Origin: Prochlorococcus sp. AG-347-K16
GTDB lineage: Bacteria > Cyanobacteriota > Cyanobacteriia > PCC-6307 > Cyanobiaceae
DNA length: 64,000 nucleotides
Direction of reading: 5' to 3'
NCBI GenBank assembly: GCA_003281405.1
Contig: QCCD01000004.1
Location: forward strand, 1-64,000
The first letter of the stretch is position 1, and the number at the start of each line of letters is the position of its first letter. Shown piece by piece: positions 1 through 9,321 of the stretch. The notes below the pieces were generated by a model that saw nothing but the letters and a program-made list of their open reading frames with translations, was not told where the DNA came from and ran no database searches. The position numbers and the translations under genes were made by a program.

Positions 1-112
1 ATTAATTTAATTTTGTCCTAATTTAATTCAAATTAAATTTGAAATGTTTCCTAAAAAAACATATAAACTTTATAAAGTTAGAGGTATTTTTAAATCTAAT
101 ATTTTCTAGTAA
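1..112. other. AT-rich intergenic, no gene seen
   Basis: This stretch lies downstream of trmD and holds no open frame I can support. Positions 20-28 and 31-39 form a perfect 9-bp AT-only inverted repeat around a 2-nt centre. It has no G/C in the stem and no following T-run on the minus strand, so I do not call it a terminator. Confidence 0.5.
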
Positions 113-799
113 TTAATTATCCTGTTGATAAAGATCTTTTCTTCTCTCAGTTGTTCTTTTTAACCTTTGCTCTTTTCTCCAAGATTTAATTTCATTATGG
201 TTCCCACTTAGTAATATATCAGGAACTTTCATGTCCCTATAAATTGGAGGCCTCGTATATTGAGGGTATTCAAGTAAATTAGAGTTATGGCTTTCTTCAA
301 TTAATGAGTTAGGGTCGCCTAGGGTTCCAGGTAATAGCCTTGTCAATCCATTAATTATCGTAATAGCAGGTATTTCACCGCCAGAAAGTACATAATCGCC
401 AATCGAGATCTCTTCATCAGCTAAACATCTAATCCTTTCATCAAATCCTTCGTATTGGCCGCAAATAATTATTATTTGATCCAAATTTGACCATCTCAGC
501 AGATCCTTTTGCTTTAAGACTTTACCCTGAGGAGTCATCAACAAAGTTTTACTTTTAGGTAATTTACTAATTGATTCATACGCCTTATATATTGGTTCAG
601 GTTTTAATACCATACCTGCTCCTCCTCCATAAGGCTTATCGTCTACTTGTCTGTAAGAGCCTTCTCCATATTCTCTTAAATCATATAAATTTACATCGAT
701 CAAACTCTTATCTTGAGCTCTTGTTATGACCCCTAAATTACTTATTAATTCAAAAGCTTTAGGGAACAATGTTATTACATCGAAATTAAAGCCACTCAT
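113..799 (-). CDS. trmD: tRNA (guanine-N1-)-methyltransferase TrmD
   Basis: Methylates N1 of G37 next to the anticodon of tRNAs reading CNN codons, using S-adenosylmethionine, which prevents +1 frameshifting in the cytosol. The 228-residue length is normal. Family hallmarks are visible: [11 protein letters not shown] near residues 53-63, [11 protein letters not shown] near 113-123 and the trefoil-knot SAM loop [12 protein letters not shown] near 131-142. It starts at an ATG that directly abuts the era stop codon with no gap, so era and trmD are very probably co-transcribed and translationally coupled. The usual rpsP-rimM-trmD-rplS order is not kept; rpsP lies 3.3 kb away. Confidence 0.97.
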   Translation of the reverse strand: MSGFNFDVITLFPKAFELISNLGVITRAQDKSLIDVNLYDLREYGEGSYRQVDDKPYGGGAGMVLKPEPIYKAYESISKLPKSKTLLMTPQGKVLKQKDLLRWSNLDQIIIICGQYEGFDERIRCLADEEISIGDYVLSGGEIPAITIINGLTRLLPGTLGDPNSLIEESHNSNLLEYPQYTRPPIYRDMKVPDILLSGNHNEIKSWRKEQRLKRTTERRKDLYQQDN

Positions 800-1708
800 C
801 TAGAAATCTGCCTCATAACCAAACTCAATTAACCTTGATTCTTTTTTTCTCCAATTTGGAACAACTTTCACAAACAACTCTAAATGAACTTGACCATCAA
901 TTAATTTTGACATATTTAATCTTGCTGACTGACCAATCATTTTTAACATTGAACCCTTATTTCCAATAAGAATGCCTTTTTGAGTTGATCTTTCAACAAT
1001 AATAGTAGCCAAAATAGCTGTAAAAACCTTACCATTTTTTCTTTTCATTTCCTCTCTCTTTTCTATCTTTACTGCGACACTATGAGGTACCTCTTCTCTT
1101 GTATTTTTTAATACCTGTTCTCTTACTAAATCAGATAATAAGTTATCTAATGGTTGGTCGCAAATCGTCTCTTCGCCATAGAGTTTTGGTCCCTCTGGAA
1201 GAAAATTAAGTGCTATATCGACTAGTTCAGAACATCCTTCTCCTTGAGAAGCACTTACAATTTGAAAGTTTCTATTTCCAAAAAATCGTCTATATTGATC
1301 TAATCGTAAAGTCCTAAATTCTTTATTAACCAAATCCCACTTATTTAATGCAACAATAAACTCAGTTTTATTTGCGATTAGAAAGTTCAAAATATATTCA
1401 TCTCCTCTACCAGGTTCTTCACTTGAATCAATTACAAAAATTACCATATCAACTCCATTGATTGCAGATTTTGCGTTTTTTACTAATATCTCTCCAAGCC
1501 GATGATGAGGTTTATGAACACCTGGAGTATCAATGAAAATTATTTGCCCTTTGTCAGTAGTAAGTATTCCTTTTAATTTATTTCTCGTAGTCTGAGCTAT
1601 TGGAGAAGTAATTGTTATTTTTTCTCCAATCAATTTATTTATTAAAGTAGATTTACCGACATTTGGCCTTCCTAGTAAAGTTACAAACCCAGATCTATAA
1701 TTGGCCAA
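800..1708 (-). CDS. era: GTPase Era
   Basis: Essential GTPase that binds the 3' end of 16S rRNA and assists 30S subunit maturation. G1 GRPNVGKS is at residues 13-20, G3 DTPGV near 60 and G4 NKWD at 122-125. A C-terminal KH RNA-binding domain carries the GILIGNKG loop near residue 245. At 302 residues it is full length. The start is TTG: an in-frame TAA lies three codons upstream and the nearby ATG is out of frame, so no earlier start is possible. It is the first gene of a two-gene unit with trmD. Confidence 0.97.
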   Translation of the reverse strand: MANYRSGFVTLLGRPNVGKSTLINKLIGEKITITSPIAQTTRNKLKGILTTDKGQIIFIDTPGVHKPHHRLGEILVKNAKSAINGVDMVIFVIDSSEEPGRGDEYILNFLIANKTEFIVALNKWDLVNKEFRTLRLDQYRRFFGNRNFQIVSASQGEGCSELVDIALNFLPEGPKLYGEETICDQPLDNLLSDLVREQVLKNTREEVPHSVAVKIEKREEMKRKNGKVFTAILATIIVERSTQKGILIGNKGSMLKMIGQSARLNMSKLIDGQVHLELFVKVVPNWRKKESRLIEFGYEADF

Positions 1709-1746
1709 AGACTTTTAATGAATCCATATTAAAATTCTGATCAAAA

Positions 1747-2274
1747 ATGAAAAAAAAAACCACAAATTTAAAAGAAGCTTCGTTCACGCAAGCAATAAAC
1801 ATATCAGCAAAATGGTGCAAGGAGTGGGATGAAGATTTATTAAGCGAAGAGGTTTTAGCAGATAGAATCGCAGAGCTAACTAAAACAAGAAATGGACTCA
1901 GAGGATTTTTTGCATACGCTTTATCAGATAAAGATTGTTTTTTGTTTGATAAGCTTCCTTTTTCACTTATTTACAAACTGAACGAAGGTGGTGATGCTGT
2001 AACAGAAATAGTAGTAAAAAATTTAATAATGAGTTCCGCTCAAGTTGTTATTCATCGAAGAGATAATAATCATGAATATGAGATATCATCAGAAAATATT
2101 GCAGATAGATGTAAATCTATTTTGAGACTATTAGAAACCAAGTCAGTTACAAAGTTCGTCAATCATGTCCTTAGAGATCTGGACACTATGGGTAATAGTT
2201 TTGATAATTCAGTAAAATATGATTCAGAGCAAAAGGAATTTATAAAAAAACAAATTCTTGATATCGCCCAATAA
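1747..2274 (+). CDS. conserved cyanobacterial hypothetical protein
   Basis: A 175-residue soluble protein whose function I do not recognise. It has no signal peptide or membrane segment. It is alpha-rich, with a conserved-looking RWC-like start (AKWCKEWDEDLLSEEVLADR), a central hydrophobic stretch and an acidic helical end. It is divergent from era and convergent with the Bax-inhibitor-like gene, so it is probably a single-gene transcription unit. The start ATG at 1747 is followed by an A-rich Lys run. A similar protein in marine Synechococcus is my recollection and was not tested. The coding frame is convincing; the role is unknown. Confidence 0.8.
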   Translation: MKKKTTNLKEASFTQAINISAKWCKEWDEDLLSEEVLADRIAELTKTRNGLRGFFAYALSDKDCFLFDKLPFSLIYKLNEGGDAVTEIVVKNLIMSSAQVVIHRRDNNHEYEISSENIADRCKSILRLLETKSVTKFVNHVLRDLDTMGNSFDNSVKYDSEQKEFIKKQILDIAQ

Positions 2275-2275
2275 A

Positions 2276-2300
2276 AAAGCGTAGAACAGCTCTACGCTTT
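2276..2300 (-). terminator. Rho-independent terminator for the minus-strand gene
   Basis: A perfect 10-bp stem (AAAGCGTAGA and TCTACGCTTT) encloses a 5-nt loop. Read on the minus strand it is followed by T6, matching an intrinsic terminator for the membrane-protein gene ending at 2325. On the plus strand only three Ts follow the stem, so termination of the plus-strand gene, whose TAA at 2272-2274 abuts the stem, should be weaker. Confidence 0.85.
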
Positions 2301-2324
2301 GAGTTAGCTATTTAAGTACTTTGT

Positions 2325-3062
2325 TTAGTCTCTTCTTCCACCGCCTTGAAGAGCAATCATTAATCTTAATATAAAAACGAAAAGATTTATGTAAGTCAAA
2401 TACATACCTAAAGCCCCTGCAAGGTATTGATCATCATTGTATCTTCTTGGCATTGTGTAGAAATCTACGAAAGACATTGCCACAAATAAGACAGTTCCAA
2501 ATCCTGCAATTATCAATTCAAGTCCTGAACCTCCAAAAACTCCTGGAGCAAAAAATCCCCCAATTAATTGAAAAAACATTGCTATTAGCAATCCTATCAA
2601 CCCAAGGCCTACAACCCCACTTAATGCCTGACCAACACTGTCACTCATTCTTTGGCCAGTATAAGAAGCAATGACGAAAGTTATACCTGTTGCTAAAGCA
2701 GCGGTTCCAACAGATCCAATACCAATAGTTCCTATTGCTAAAGCGACTATTCCACTTAAAGTGAATCCAGTTAACAAGCTAAATCCTGTTAGTAAAGGCA
2801 ATGCTTTTGCATTATTTGCATTATTTGCAGCGCTTGTTGCTATGAAAAACAAAATCAATTCTGCAATCAAAGCAACTATTGATAGAGGCTGGAAAAGTCC
2901 AGGATTTGTGGCTATGAGTGAAACACCTGCTAAAACGCCTAGAGAGGTTAGCACCATACCTCCACCGACATAGGGTAAAGCTTTTTGAACAACATTAGGT
3001 CCAACTATTGAACTTGTTTGTGCTTCACGAATAGCTTGATTGAAATTACTACTTGCTGGCAT
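2325..3062 (-). CDS. Bax inhibitor-1 / YccA-family membrane protein
   Basis: A 245-residue integral membrane protein with about seven hydrophobic helices and a short soluble N-terminus, the layout of the UPF0005/Bax inhibitor-1 family. Family features include the late segment FVAMSFVDFYTMPRRYNDD and a last helix beginning LGMYLTYINLFVFILRLM. Eukaryotic and Bacillus (YetJ) relatives act as pH-sensitive calcium leak channels; the E. coli member YccA modulates FtsH. The role in cyanobacteria is not established. It is last in the minus-strand run below phoH and has a strong terminator just after the stop. Confidence 0.88.
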   Translation of the reverse strand: MPASSNFNQAIREAQTSSIVGPNVVQKALPYVGGGMVLTSLGVLAGVSLIATNPGLFQPLSIVALIAELILFFIATSAANNANNAKALPLLTGFSLLTGFTLSGIVALAIGTIGIGSVGTAALATGITFVIASYTGQRMSDSVGQALSGVVGLGLIGLLIAMFFQLIGGFFAPGVFGGSGLELIIAGFGTVLFVAMSFVDFYTMPRRYNDDQYLAGALGMYLTYINLFVFILRLMIALQGGGRRD

Positions 3063-3135
3063 TTTTTTATAAATTTATTTACTTATTCTACTTGATTTTT
3101 AAAATTTCAGGGTACGGATCTCCAGAGTTATAAAG

Positions 3136-4092
3136 TTATTGATAAGCCTCAATAATTTTCTGGACTAAAGGATGTCGAACTACATCTTCAATAGTTAAAT
3201 AGCAAAATTTTATACCTTCAGTTTCATAAAAGATTCTTGATGCTTCAATAAGGCCGCTTTCCTGATCTTTTTCTAAATCAATTTGTGTGATATCGCCGTT
3301 AACAACCATTTTAGATCTATCCCCCAATCTTGTTAAAAACATTCTCATTTGAGAGCAAGTTGTGTTTTGTGCTTCATCCAAGATAATCAAAGAATTATCT
3401 AAGGTTCTTCCTCTCATAAATGCCAAAGGAGCAACTTCAATAATTCCTTTATCGATTAACGAATTCGTTCTATCAAACCCGAAAATACTATGTAAAGAAT
3501 CAAATAGGGGTCTTAAATATGGATCTACTTTTTGTTGCAAATCACCAGGCAGAAATCCTAAATTTTCACCAGCTTCTACAGCTGGTCTGGTTAAGACAAT
3601 TTTTTCAATTTTTTTCTCGTTCAATAGCCTTGCTGCGCAAATAGTTGCTAAAAATGTCTTACCAGTTCCAGCAGGACCAATTGCGAACGTAAGATCAAAG
3701 TTTTCAATTGATTCGACATATTCTTTTTGCCTTATAGTTCTGGGTCTTAAATATCTACCTTCTTTTGAACGCGCAAGAACTTTTTTTCCAAGTTCAGCAT
3801 GTGAAGACGACTCTCCCATATTTAGAGAACTTAAAGCTGCTTTAAGATCTACCTCTGGAACTTCTAAACCTTGTTCCCAAATTGGTCTTGTCAGCTCTAC
3901 TAATGCAGAGGCTCTTTCAATTTTAGATATAACACCGTTCATCTCAAGTTGTAAACCTCTTATAGTTAAAGAAACTCCTGTAAGAGACTCAAACTTTTTT
4001 AAAAAAGAATTACCAGGCCCAGATAATGCAGTAGCAGCATCAGAGCTTGGCAAATCTATTGTGAAGTGACCAGTTTTGGAAACTTCCTTCAT
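3136..4092 (-). CDS. phoH: PhoH family ATPase
   Basis: A 318-residue PhoH-like protein: a short N-terminal region resembling a KH-like fold (about 10-75), then a P-loop ATPase with Walker A GPAGTGKT at residues 139-146 and Walker B LIILDEAQ ending near 242, plus the VVNGDITQIDL sensor-like strand. PhoH proteins are linked to RNA metabolism and ribosome-associated functions; in several bacteria they sit next to ybeY, but not here. The neighbours rpsP and ffh fit a translation/targeting context. The name reflects phosphate regulation in E. coli, which the sequence does not demonstrate here. Confidence 0.93.
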   Translation of the reverse strand: MKEVSKTGHFTIDLPSSDAATALSGPGNSFLKKFESLTGVSLTIRGLQLEMNGVISKIERASALVELTRPIWEQGLEVPEVDLKAALSSLNMGESSSHAELGKKVLARSKEGRYLRPRTIRQKEYVESIENFDLTFAIGPAGTGKTFLATICAARLLNEKKIEKIVLTRPAVEAGENLGFLPGDLQQKVDPYLRPLFDSLHSIFGFDRTNSLIDKGIIEVAPLAFMRGRTLDNSLIILDEAQNTTCSQMRMFLTRLGDRSKMVVNGDITQIDLEKDQESGLIEASRIFYETEGIKFCYLTIEDVVRHPLVQKIIEAYQ

Positions 4093-4129
4093 CTAAGTAA
4101 TTGTATAAGAATTTGAATTGATCAACCCA

Positions 4130-4474
4130 CTAGCTTTCGGCTTCATTACTATCTTTTTCTTCATCTTTAGATTTGGCTTTAGCTGCTTTTTTCTTCTCAA
4201 GCTTAACTTTACCAATAGCAATAGAAGGTCTTTCGATTTTTTCTAATAATCCTCCCTTCTCTAATAAAGTTCTCACGACATCAGTGGGCTGAGCACCCTG
4301 AGTAAGTCTCGTTCTTAAAGCTTCTGTATCAAGCCTAGTTTCCTTAGTTCTTGGGTTATAAAAACCTAATTCTTGTAGAGGTCTACCATCTCTTCTGGAA
4401 GTACTATTGCATGCAACAATTCTGAAACTTGCTTCTTTTTTCTTTCCAAAGCGCTTAAGGCGCAATTTAATCAT
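4130..4474 (-). CDS. rpsP: 30S ribosomal protein S16
   Basis: Small-subunit protein S16, needed for 30S assembly. The N-terminal 80 residues are canonical ([20 protein letters not shown], then [15 protein letters not shown]). At 114 residues it is longer than the roughly 80-residue core because of a charged Lys/Glu/Ala-rich tail ending in acidic and Ser residues, a common cyanobacterial extension. It sits between ffh and phoH on the same strand with short gaps, probably in one transcript. Confidence 0.97.
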   Translation of the reverse strand: MIKLRLKRFGKKKEASFRIVACNSTSRRDGRPLQELGFYNPRTKETRLDTEALRTRLTQGAQPTDVVRTLLEKGGLLEKIERPSIAIGKVKLEKKKAAKAKSKDEEKDSNEAES

Positions 4475-4528
4475 CTTAAATTAATACGTTTTTAATAATA
4501 ATATCACTCAAAGGGAAAAATTTAGAAA

Positions 4529-5980
4529 CTATAAATCTGCAAACCCTTTTTTCTTTTTATTATTTTTTTGTTTTTTCATTGGTTTATAACCACTCATTCC
4601 ACTCATTCCTCCCATTCCTGGCATCCCTCCCATTCCTGGCATTCCTCCCATTCCTGGCATTCCTCCCATTCCTGGCATTCCTCCGTTTGACATTTGTTTC
4701 ATAAAGCCTCTCATTCTTTGAAAATCAGCTAATACTTTATCAACATCTTTTGCTTCATAACCGCTACCCTGAGCGATTCTTTGCCTTCTTGAAGGCTGAG
4801 CGGCAAGAACCTCAGGTTTTTGTTTTTCCTCAAGAGTCATTGAAGAGATCATAGATTCTATTTTCTTGAGTTGATCTTCTCCATCTTTTATCATGCCATC
4901 ATCGATTTTATTCATTCCAGGAATCAATTTAATCAATCCACCAAGTGATCCCATCCTTTTAATTAATCTCATTTGCTTAACAAAATCATTAAAATCAAAA
5001 GTCGCCTCTTGAAGTTTCTTTTGCATCGCTTCTGCATCAGCAAGTTCAACTTCTTTTTGGGCTTTTTCAACAAGTGTCAATACATCACCCATACCTAAAA
5101 TTCTGCTGGCCATTCTCTCTGGATGAAATGGTTGAAGTGCCTCTATTTTTTCACCGACACCTATAAATTTGATTGGTTTACCACTTATTTTTCTTATTGA
5201 TAAAGCAGCACCTCCTCTTGAGTCTCCATCCAACTTAGTTAATATCGCTCCTGAAATTCCTACTTTCTCGTGAAATGACTTTGTTAAGTCTGCAGCTTCT
5301 TGCCCAATCATTGAATCAACAACAAGCAAAACTTCATCAGGGTTAGAAACTTCTTTTATTCGAACCATTTCACTCATCATGGAATCATCAATTTGCAATC
5401 TTCCTGCGGTGTCAATAATTATCGAATTAAAATCATTTTCACTAGCAAAATTCAATGCATCCTTTGCTATTTCTTCTGGTTTACTATTTTTTTCTTTAGC
5501 AGAAAAAACTTCCAATTCATATTGACTTCCCAATGTCTTAAGCTGCTCTACAGCTGCTGGTCGATAAATATCTGCAGCAACCAAAAGAACTTTTTTATCT
5601 TTTTCCTTTAAATAAAGTCCTAATTTTCCTGTTGCAGTTGTTTTACCGGCCCCCTGAAGTCCAGCCATTAAAATCACTGTAGGGCGACTTAAATTTTCGT
5701 TTAATGGAGAATTTTCATTCCCCATGATGTTAATCAATTCTTTATTGACAACTTCTATAAATTTTTGACCTGGGTTTACACCCCTAACCACTTCTTCTCC
5801 AATAGCTTTATTTTTGACATCTGATATAAACTCTTTGACTACAGACAAACTAACATCTGCATCAAGGAGTGCTCTTTTTACCTCCTTCAAGGCATCGTTA
5901 ATATTATTTTCACTAATTTTTGCCTCGCCTCTTAAACCCTTTACTGCGTCTTCAAAGCGTGACGAGAGTTCATCAAACAT
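4529..5980 (-). CDS. ffh: signal recognition particle protein Ffh (SRP54)
   Basis: GTPase of the signal recognition particle, which binds nascent membrane-protein signal sequences and docks with FtsY. It has an N domain (1-90), a G domain with G1 GLQGAGKTT at 107-115, DTAGR at 190-194 and TKLDGDSRGG from 248, and a Met-rich M domain from about 300. The 483 residues end in a GM/PGMG repeat near 445-470 followed by a Lys-rich tail. The repeat is encoded by an 18-bp tandem repeat, annotated separately. The partner RNA is at 32577-32670 in this window. Confidence 0.97.
   Translation of the reverse strand: MFDELSSRFEDAVKGLRGEAKISENNINDALKEVKRALLDADVSLSVVKEFISDVKNKAIGEEVVRGVNPGQKFIEVVNKELINIMGNENSPLNENLSRPTVILMAGLQGAGKTTATGKLGLYLKEKDKKVLLVAADIYRPAAVEQLKTLGSQYELEVFSAKEKNSKPEEIAKDALNFASENDFNSIIIDTAGRLQIDDSMMSEMVRIKEVSNPDEVLLVVDSMIGQEAADLTKSFHEKVGISGAILTKLDGDSRGGAALSIRKISGKPIKFIGVGEKIEALQPFHPERMASRILGMGDVLTLVEKAQKEVELADAEAMQKKLQEATFDFNDFVKQMRLIKRMGSLGGLIKLIPGMNKIDDGMIKDGEDQLKKIESMISSMTLEEKQKPEVLAAQPSRRQRIAQGSGYEAKDVDKVLADFQRMRGFMKQMSNGGMPGMGGMPGMGGMPGMGGMPGMGGMSGMSGYKPMKKQKNNKKKKGFADL
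4605..4684. repeat. 18-bp in-frame tandem repeat in ffh
   Basis: About 4.4 copies of an 18-bp unit (ATTCCTCCCATTCCTGGC on the plus strand), at 4605-4622, 4623-4640 (one mismatch), 4641-4658, 4659-4676 and a partial copy to 4684. The unit length is a multiple of three, so copy-number change adds or removes six residues (Gly/Met/Pro-rich) without breaking ffh. Confidence 0.92.
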
Positions 5981-6027
5981 TATTAAAAAGTAATTTTATT
6001 TATTATAGATGATCTTGAAATTTGTAA

Positions 6028-8133
6028 TTACAAGCCACTCACGAAATCAACCAATTTCCATGATTTATTTGAAAAACCGAAAATATATCTAACTTTTAGG
6101 GGAGTCAAGGATTTTTCATTAACAAATTCCCCAGAATTCTTTACTATTCTCTCTAGATAATTTAATTCAACTAAAACAACCATCCGAGATGAAGTTTGCG
6201 ATTCCAAATCAATCTTACGTATTTGGGAATTAATTTCTTTATAAATTCCCTTCTTAATGTCGTTCTGTCTTTCTTCGATTGTTCGATCAATCAAGCCTTT
6301 ACTAACAATCTTTGAAAGATTAATTTCACTCTTTCCGGCCAAGTAATTACTTTTACTTAGAAGCCAACCATTAATTAAATTTCTAATATCTTCCAAAGAA
6401 GGTGAAGGGGAATTAAGTTCTTTAAATTCATAGGAAATAATTGATGTAGATTTCTCAGGAATAGAATTCAATTTGCTTGAAGGATTTTTTTTTATTTCTT
6501 GAATAATTTCTTTATCAATGGTCTTTTGATTTTTATCTTTTGCAATTAAAGGTTTTTCAGGAATAGCTTCCTCCTGAATTGATTTTTTTAAATTATTTCT
6601 TAAAAATCCAATCCCAATACCAAATACAAATAAGATCAAAAACGCATAAATATATAGTAAATAAGGTGACCGATCAATAATCTCTTTATCCTTCAAAAAT
6701 TCCCCAAAACTAAACTTTAATTCTGCAATTTTTTCAATTAAAAAATTATAAAACTCAATTGGTTTTTTATTAAAGAATTCCTCATTGAATTCGTTTCCTT
6801 TGATCTCAACCTTTTCAGAGTTTTGTTTGATACCCCCAGGCCAAGGTAATTTCCTTTCATCAATATTATCTAATAAATTATCAAAATCTTCATTATTTTT
6901 TGTGGAAGAATCTTTCTCAATTCTTTGGTTTTGAAGATTTGACCTAACTGCAATTCTATTGGATTTCTTTTCTAACTTTTCAATAAACTCTTGAATTTCC
7001 CTATCTTCAAACCAAGAATCTAAATCCACCTCTTTTGAGTCAATGTCTCTATACCCCACTAAAACATCATTCTCTAACCAATTTTTACAGAAAATACATA
7101 TCGCTTCTAACTTATTTTCAGGATAATTATTAAGCCAATCTCGTAAATTTTCATCAGAACTACTTGAAAACCTTGCAGAGGCCTGTTCAATATCAGCTAA
7201 AAGCAAATCTAAACAACCAATTAAAGGCATTGAATCAAGACCGGATAAATTTAGTTTCTTTAAAATTTTCCTCGCTTCAAATAATTTCTCCGGCTTTCTT
7301 CTAGAGAAACCAATAGCTGTTAAGGATAAAAAAGCTAAAAATCCTGCTTCTAATGATCCTCTTTTTTGTAATTCAAGAAACAAATCAATCTGTTCTTGCA
7401 CCGTCAAGAATGGCTTAATTTGTTGAAAAAAAGCTTCAAACTCTTGCTGATTTAAATAGTCTTTATATACAGATTTATTATTACCTTCTAAACCACCTCT
7501 TTTGATTATTAAATTTTCCAACATACTTAAGCCTTTTTTATGAGACTCTTGATCATTTAGATCCCTACTAAGTAGATCTAGGATTCTGTAAGGAAGCAAA
7601 GCAACCAAGTCCTCTTCAAGTTCTTTTCTTCTGTCTCCAAGCTTTCCCATTCTTTGTAGAAGTTGTATACCTTCATGTAAAAAATCTGCGGCGTTCGAAT
7701 AGGATCTAAGCTGTTGTTCTTGAATTGCAGAATCTCTAGCTGTTAAAGCAGCCAATAATGTTAAATCAGCTTCTCTACTACTTCCTAAAGCTGGAGTTTG
7801 AGGGGGCTGCAATGCTTTTCTTGTGATTTTAAAAGCTTCTTTTGCTGATCCCGATTCCCAAAGTAGTATTAATCCTGCTACTTCTCTATTTGAGGAAAAA
7901 TCTAATCCAGAATTCCCATTTAATAATAAATTTTCATAATCTTTTCTGCTTTCTGGATCTGTAAGGAGATCGGCAGTGAGGCGAAGCAACTCAGATCTTT
8001 GGGTTAAAACTTCATAAGTAAAACCTTCATCGGGTGTTTTATCTAACCGCAATTGAAACGCCCTTAATATTTCCTCAGAAGTTGCAGAGGGGCTTACGCC
8101 AATTAAACGAAAATGGTCTAAAGGAAGTTCCAA
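6028..8133 (-). CDS. ftn2: cell division protein Ftn2/ZipN (ARC6 homologue)
   Basis: Cyanobacterial divisome organiser that tethers FtsZ to the membrane, orthologous to plant ARC6. At 701 residues, it has a degenerate J-like domain at the N-terminus (about 1-75, DHFRLIGVSPSATSEEILRAF), a long helical TPR-like middle, one transmembrane segment at about 491-511 and a C-terminal IMS/DUF4101-type domain (about 580-701, including the GWLLSKSNYLAG and VRYIFGF stretches). The J domain lacks an HPD motif, as usual for this family. It is divergent from pdhA and upstream of ffh on the same strand. Confidence 0.9.
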   Translation of the reverse strand: MELPLDHFRLIGVSPSATSEEILRAFQLRLDKTPDEGFTYEVLTQRSELLRLTADLLTDPESRKDYENLLLNGNSGLDFSSNREVAGLILLWESGSAKEAFKITRKALQPPQTPALGSSREADLTLLAALTARDSAIQEQQLRSYSNAADFLHEGIQLLQRMGKLGDRRKELEEDLVALLPYRILDLLSRDLNDQESHKKGLSMLENLIIKRGGLEGNNKSVYKDYLNQQEFEAFFQQIKPFLTVQEQIDLFLELQKRGSLEAGFLAFLSLTAIGFSRRKPEKLFEARKILKKLNLSGLDSMPLIGCLDLLLADIEQASARFSSSSDENLRDWLNNYPENKLEAICIFCKNWLENDVLVGYRDIDSKEVDLDSWFEDREIQEFIEKLEKKSNRIAVRSNLQNQRIEKDSSTKNNEDFDNLLDNIDERKLPWPGGIKQNSEKVEIKGNEFNEEFFNKKPIEFYNFLIEKIAELKFSFGEFLKDKEIIDRSPYLLYIYAFLILFVFGIGIGFLRNNLKKSIQEEAIPEKPLIAKDKNQKTIDKEIIQEIKKNPSSKLNSIPEKSTSIISYEFKELNSPSPSLEDIRNLINGWLLSKSNYLAGKSEINLSKIVSKGLIDRTIEERQNDIKKGIYKEINSQIRKIDLESQTSSRMVVLVELNYLERIVKNSGEFVNEKSLTPLKVRYIFGFSNKSWKLVDFVSGL

Positions 8134-8246
8134 GCAAATATCCTATTGAAAATTCTTAGACAAATTTTATCAAGTTAAAAAATTTTTTCACAAGGTCTTA
8201 CAGAGTTATTAAAGAAAATCATGAAAATCGCCATTCACAGCTTAGA

Positions 8247-9320
8247 ATGTTAACAAATCAAAACTTCGTTAAGGTATTTTTCTTGGAAACACATGTAGAG
8301 AGAATCTCAAATCTTCAAGACATAAAAAGAGCCGAATTAGATCGAGAAACCGGATTATTTCTTTATGAAGACATGACGCTTGGTCGTAGGTTTGAAGATA
8401 AGTGTGCAGAAATGTATTACAGGGGGAAAATGTTTGGTTTCGTTCATTTATATAACGGTCAAGAAGCTATAAGCACGGGAGTAATTGGCGCCATGAAAAA
8501 GAAACATGATTGGTTTTGTAGTACCTATCGCGATCATGTTCATGCACTAAGTGCGGGGGTTCCCTCATTTGAAGTAATGAGTGAACTTTTTGGTAAAGCT
8601 ACTGGATGTAGCAAAGGCCGAGGTGGTTCCATGCACTTATTTTCAAGAGAGCATCACTTACTGGGAGGATATGCATTTATTGGAGAGGGAATTCCAGTTG
8701 CCTTAGGGGCAGCCTTTTCAAGTAAATACAAAAAGGAAGTTGCTGGTAATATTAATAGTGATGGGGTAACTGCAGCATTCTTTGGGGATGGAACTTGTAA
8801 TAACGGGCAGTTTTTTGAATGTTTAAACATGGCCCAGTTATGGAAATTACCCATAATTTTTGTTGTTGAAAATAATAAATGGGCTATAGGTATGGCTCAC
8901 GATAGAGCTACTAGTAACCCAGAAATCTGGAGAAAAGCGTCTGCTTTTGGTATGCACGGCGAGGAAGTTGATGGAATGGATGTGTTGGCAGTCAGAGGAG
9001 CAGCACAAAGAGCAATTGAGCGCGCTAGAGCAGGAGAAGGTCCCACACTTTTAGAATGTTTGACTTATAGATACAGAGGTCATTCTCTTGCAGATCCAGA
9101 TGAATTAAGGTCTGAAAAAGAGAAGGAGTTTTGGGGAAAAAGAGATCCCATTAAAAAATTAGCCAAAGAAATTATTGATGGTAAATTCGCAACAGAAGAA
9201 GAATTAAAAATTATTGAAAAGAAAATTGATGAAGAAATATCGGAGTCAGTCAAAAATGCTATTGAAGCACCTGAGCCACCTTCACAAGAATTAACTAAAT
9301 ATATTTGGGCAGAAGATTAA
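8247..9320 (+). CDS. pdhA: pyruvate dehydrogenase E1 component, alpha subunit
   Basis: Alpha chain of the thiamine-diphosphate-dependent E1 that decarboxylates pyruvate and passes the acetyl group to the E2 lipoyl arm. Visible: the YRDH segment at 94-97, the GxGSMH-type stretch near 126-130 and the ThDP/Mg motif GDGTCNNGQ at 180-188 with its closing NN near 209. The 357-residue length fits. The first ~25 residues are poorly conserved, so a slightly later start is possible. The E3 subunit gene lpdA is 8.5 kb away; the beta subunit is not in the window. The stop lies one base from the convergent sigma-factor stop. Confidence 0.96.
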   Translation: MLTNQNFVKVFFLETHVERISNLQDIKRAELDRETGLFLYEDMTLGRRFEDKCAEMYYRGKMFGFVHLYNGQEAISTGVIGAMKKKHDWFCSTYRDHVHALSAGVPSFEVMSELFGKATGCSKGRGGSMHLFSREHHLLGGYAFIGEGIPVALGAAFSSKYKKEVAGNINSDGVTAAFFGDGTCNNGQFFECLNMAQLWKLPIIFVVENNKWAIGMAHDRATSNPEIWRKASAFGMHGEEVDGMDVLAVRGAAQRAIERARAGEGPTLLECLTYRYRGHSLADPDELRSEKEKEFWGKRDPIKKLAKEIIDGKFATEEELKIIEKKIDEEISESVKNAIEAPEPPSQELTKYIWAED

Positions 9321-9321
9321 A

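Noticed and set aside
20-39. 9-bp inverted repeat after trmD as a terminator
   Set aside because: Stem is AT only, the loop is two bases, and no T-run follows on the transcribed strand.
2447-2973. Plus-strand frames opposite the Bax-inhibitor-like gene
   Set aside because: They are antisense shadows of a clear multi-helix membrane protein with no independent signals.
4605-4684. Regular direct repeats suggesting a CRISPR-like array
   Set aside because: The repeats are contiguous without spacers and encode the in-frame Ffh tail.
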